Shown here piece by piece: positions 62,022-64,000 of a DNA stretch of 64,000 bases. Each line of letters starts with the position of its first letter. Within the stretch, counting starts at the first letter, position 1. The notes under the pieces are model-generated. The model was not told the DNA's origin and searched no databases. It saw only the letters and a program-made list of their open reading frames with translations. Position numbers and translations under genes: made by a program. The stretch spans positions 258,462-322,461 of the forward strand of contig NZ_SDLT01000004.1 of assembly GCF_004522235.1 (NCBI RefSeq), read 5' to 3'. The stretch is from Amycolatopsis nivea. GTDB taxonomy: Bacteria; Actinomycetota; Actinomycetes; Mycobacteriales; Pseudonocardiaceae.

Positions 62022-64000
62022 TTACCCGCGCTTGATCAATCGGGTGAATCTCGATGTTACGGGCTTCAGCTCCTCGACCTTCAGCGCCATGAGCACCCCG
62101 AACGAGACCACGATCCCGACGAGTCCCTGCAGGACGAGCTTGATCCAGGCGTGCAGAACCGGGCCGAGGGACGAGGGCACGATCAGCCCGACGACCCACG
62201 CCGCGCCGACCCCGAGGACGCTCGCCACGACCGTGAACAGGATCACCCCGATCACCCGCTTGCTGCGCAGGTTGCCGAGCGTCACCCACAGCCACACCTG
62301 GCCGAGCATCGCGCCGATCACGTAGGTCAGCGCGTTCACCATCATCACGCCGAGCACGACGTTCTCCGGGTTCAACAGCACCGGGCACAGGAACAGCAGC
62401 GGCACCTTGACCACGGTCATCACGATCATGATCAACGTCGGCGTGCGGGCGTCCTTCATCGCGTAGAACACCCGCATCTGGAGCATCACCAGCGCGTACG
62501 GCAGCAGCGCGAACGCGGTGATCGCCAGCGCCTGGCCCATCCGCTCGGCGCCTTCCAGCGAGCCCTTGCCCAGCGCGAACAGCGCGACACCCATCGACGA
62601 GCCGACGATCGTCATCACCGCGGAGATCGGGACGAGGGTCACCGTCGAGATCCGCGAGGCATACGACAGGTCGCTGACCAGCTTCTTCGTGTCGCCGTCG
62701 GCGGCGGCGCGGCTCATTCGCGGCATGATCGCGGTCAGCAGCGAGACGCCGAGCACGCCGTAGGGCAGCTGGAACAGCAGCCACGCGTAGTTGTAGGCGG
62801 TGACGCCGCCCGAGGTGCCCTTGGTGAGCACGCGAGTGGTGATCGTGAGGCCGACCTGGCTGACCGCGACGTAGCCGACGACCCACAGGGCCAGCCCGCC
62901 GAACTCCTTCATCCGGCTGTCCAGGCCCCAGCGCCAGCGCGGGCGGAAGCCGGACCGCAGCAGCGGCGGGATCAGCATGAGCGCCTGCGCGGCGATGCCG
63001 CCGGTGACGCCGAGGCCGAGCGTGAGCACCTTCGGATCGGTGAGCGACGGGTTGCCGGTGTCGATCGAACCGGGCATCAGCCACACCACGAGGATGGTGA
63101 AGATGACCACCAGGTTGTTGATCACCGGGGCCCACGCGGTCGGACCGAACACGTGCTTGGCGTTCAGCATCGCCGAGACCAGCGCGAACACGCCGTAGAA
63201 GAAGATCTCCGGCAGCAGCAGATAGGCGAACGCGGTGGTCAGGCCCGCGCTCGCGTTGCCGGACGAATCGATGTACAGCGACGTGAACGCCGGCGCCGCG
63301 ATCACCGCGATCACGGTGCCGATGAACAGCACGGTGACGCCGGTGGTCAGCAGCCGTTGCGCGTAGGCCTGGCCGTGGTCCGGGTCGTCCTGCGAACGCA
63401 CCAGCAGCGGCACCACCACGCTGGTGAGCACGCCGCCGAGCAGCAGCTCGAAGATGATGTTCGGCATCGTGTTCGCGACGTTGAACGAGTCGGTCGCGAT
63501 CCCGTTGCCGATCGCCGCGACGAGCAGCACCTTCCACAGGAACCCGGTGATCCGGCTGATCAGCGACGCGATCGCCATCCGGCCGGATTCCTTCGCGACC
63601 GAAGGACCCTCGTCCTTCGGCTGTTCGGGAGCCTCGGCCGGACGCGCGAGCGGCGCATCCTTGATCCGCGGCATGACCTGGGTGGCCAGCGCGTCGTACG
63701 GGCGCAGCACGTCCGGGTCGGCGGTCGGCCAGCGCGAGGGGGCCGCCAGCGGAACGCCCGCGGTGCGCGGGATGAACCGGGTGGCGTCCGGGTCCCGCAT
63801 CGCCTCTTCCTGCCACGGCCGGATCGGTGTGCCGGGACGCGGGCCGCGGCCGCGGTGCACCGGCGGCTGCGGGCCCGGCACGTTCGCGGGCGGCGGGGTC
63901 GGCTGCGGGAGCTGGCCGCGGTTCGGCGGCTGGTTCGGCGGGATCGGCTGCGGACCCGACGGCGGGAGCTGCTGCGGGCCGGACGGCGGCCCGGACTGCC
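62022..64000 (-). CDS. murJ: Lipid II flippase MurJ (5' end outside window)
   Basis: A MATE-like flippase moving lipid II across the membrane for peptidoglycan synthesis. About 14 transmembrane helices begin with MAIASLISRITGFLWKVLLV (coding near 63560), followed by IIFELLLGGVLTSVVVPLLV. The N-terminal region is disordered and Pro-rich; the frame stays open and Pro/Gln-rich (SGPPSGPQQLPPSGPQP) to the window end, so the start is probably beyond 64000, although GTG 63881 is possible. Lies upstream of the pseudokinase, sigM and cwlM in the mycobacterial order. Confidence 0.93.
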   Translation of the reverse strand, partial: QSGPPSGPQQLPPSGPQPIPPNQPPNRGQLPQPTPPPANVPGPQPPVHRGRGPRPGTPIRPWQEEAMRDPDATRFIPRTAGVPLAAPSRWPTADPDVLRPYDALATQVMPRIKDAPLARPAEAPEQPKDEGPSVAKESGRMAIASLISRITGFLWKVLLVAAIGNGIATDSFNVANTMPNIIFELLLGGVLTSVVVPLLVRSQDDPDHGQAYAQRLLTTGVTVLFIGTVIAVIAAPAFTSLYIDSSGNASAGLTTAFAYLLLPEIFFYGVFALVSAMLNAKHVFGPTAWAPVINNLVVIFTILVVWLMPGSIDTGNPSLTDPKVLTLGLGVTGGIAAQALMLIPPLLRSGFRPRWRWGLDSRMKEFGGLALWVVGYVAVSQVGLTITTRVLTKGTSGGVTAYNYAWLLFQLPYGVLGVSLLTAIMPRMSRAAADGDTKKLVSDLSYASRISTVTLVPISAVMTIVGSSMGVALFALGKGSLEGAERMGQALAITAFALLPYALVMLQMRVFYAMKDARTPTLIMIVMTVVKVPLLFLCPVLLNPENVVLGVMMVNALTYVIGAMLGQVWLWVTLGNLRSKRVIGVILFTVVASVLGVGAAWVVGLIVPSSLGPVLHAWIKLVLQGLVGIVVSFGVLMALKVEELKPVTSRFTRLIKRG

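Noticed and set aside
63881..63883. GTG 63881 as the murJ start
   Set aside because: The frame stays open and keeps the same Pro/Gln-rich composition to the window end, so an earlier start is more likely; left undecided.

Overview
The window is about 64 kb of high-GC DNA (GC-rich third codon positions, many GTG starts). It is the chromosomal origin region of an actinomycete. Gene content and order match the M. tuberculosis origin block closely, and the accessory genes suggest Pseudonocardiales, probably Amycolatopsis or a near relative. The genus is inference; the origin synteny is read directly from the genes.

Layout, with oriC at about 42.85-43.67 kb between dnaN and dnaA. Leftward from oriC, on the minus strand: dnaN, gnd, recF, dciA (DUF721), gyrB, gyrA, a DUF3566 membrane protein, tRNA-Ile, an APH-like/HEAT-repeat gene pair, a 56-aa membrane protein and tRNA-Ala. 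The block is then interrupted by about 19 kb of accessory genes (11.1-30.5 kb): lipoproteins, TetR/MarR/AraC regulators, two-domain monooxygenase-like and LLM oxidoreductases, a UvrA-like ABC ATPase, an amidase, a GT87 mannosyltransferase, a HelD-like helicase, an ankyrin protein and a decayed lipoprotein gene. The conserved block resumes at 7.3-10.5 kb with a CwsA-like protein, ppiA, a rhomboid protease, a PH-domain protein and crgA. It is followed by a class E sortase, further accessory genes and fprA, and ends in truncated pabA/trpG.

Rightward from oriC: dnaA (minus strand), then on the plus strand rpmH, rnpA, yidD, yidC, jag, rsmG, parA and parB with four parS-like sites. Next come a Ddl-like ATP-grasp enzyme, a PLP aminotransferase and a GNAT protein. 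After an unusual 0.8-kb gene-free stretch lies a minus-strand cluster: cwlM, trxA, trxB, an anti-sigma factor, sigM, a pseudokinase and murJ (truncated by the window end).

Functionally the window joins replication initiation (dnaA, oriC, dnaN, recF, dciA, gyrase), segregation (parAB/parS), ribosome and membrane biogenesis (rpmH, rnpA, yidC/D, jag, rsmG) and cell-wall/division control (crgA, CwsA-like, cwlM, pseudokinase, murJ). No insertion sequence, prophage or CRISPR array was recognised.

The observations most worth following concern where DnaA boxes lie. The oriC itself contains only variant boxes (mostly TTGTCCCCA-like). Perfect TTGTCCACA/TTATCCACA boxes sit outside it: in the dnaA promoter region, beside parS, inside dciA, as a tandem pair at the start of the PH-domain gene next to crgA, and at the point of a strong strand-composition switch in the gene-free region before cwlM.
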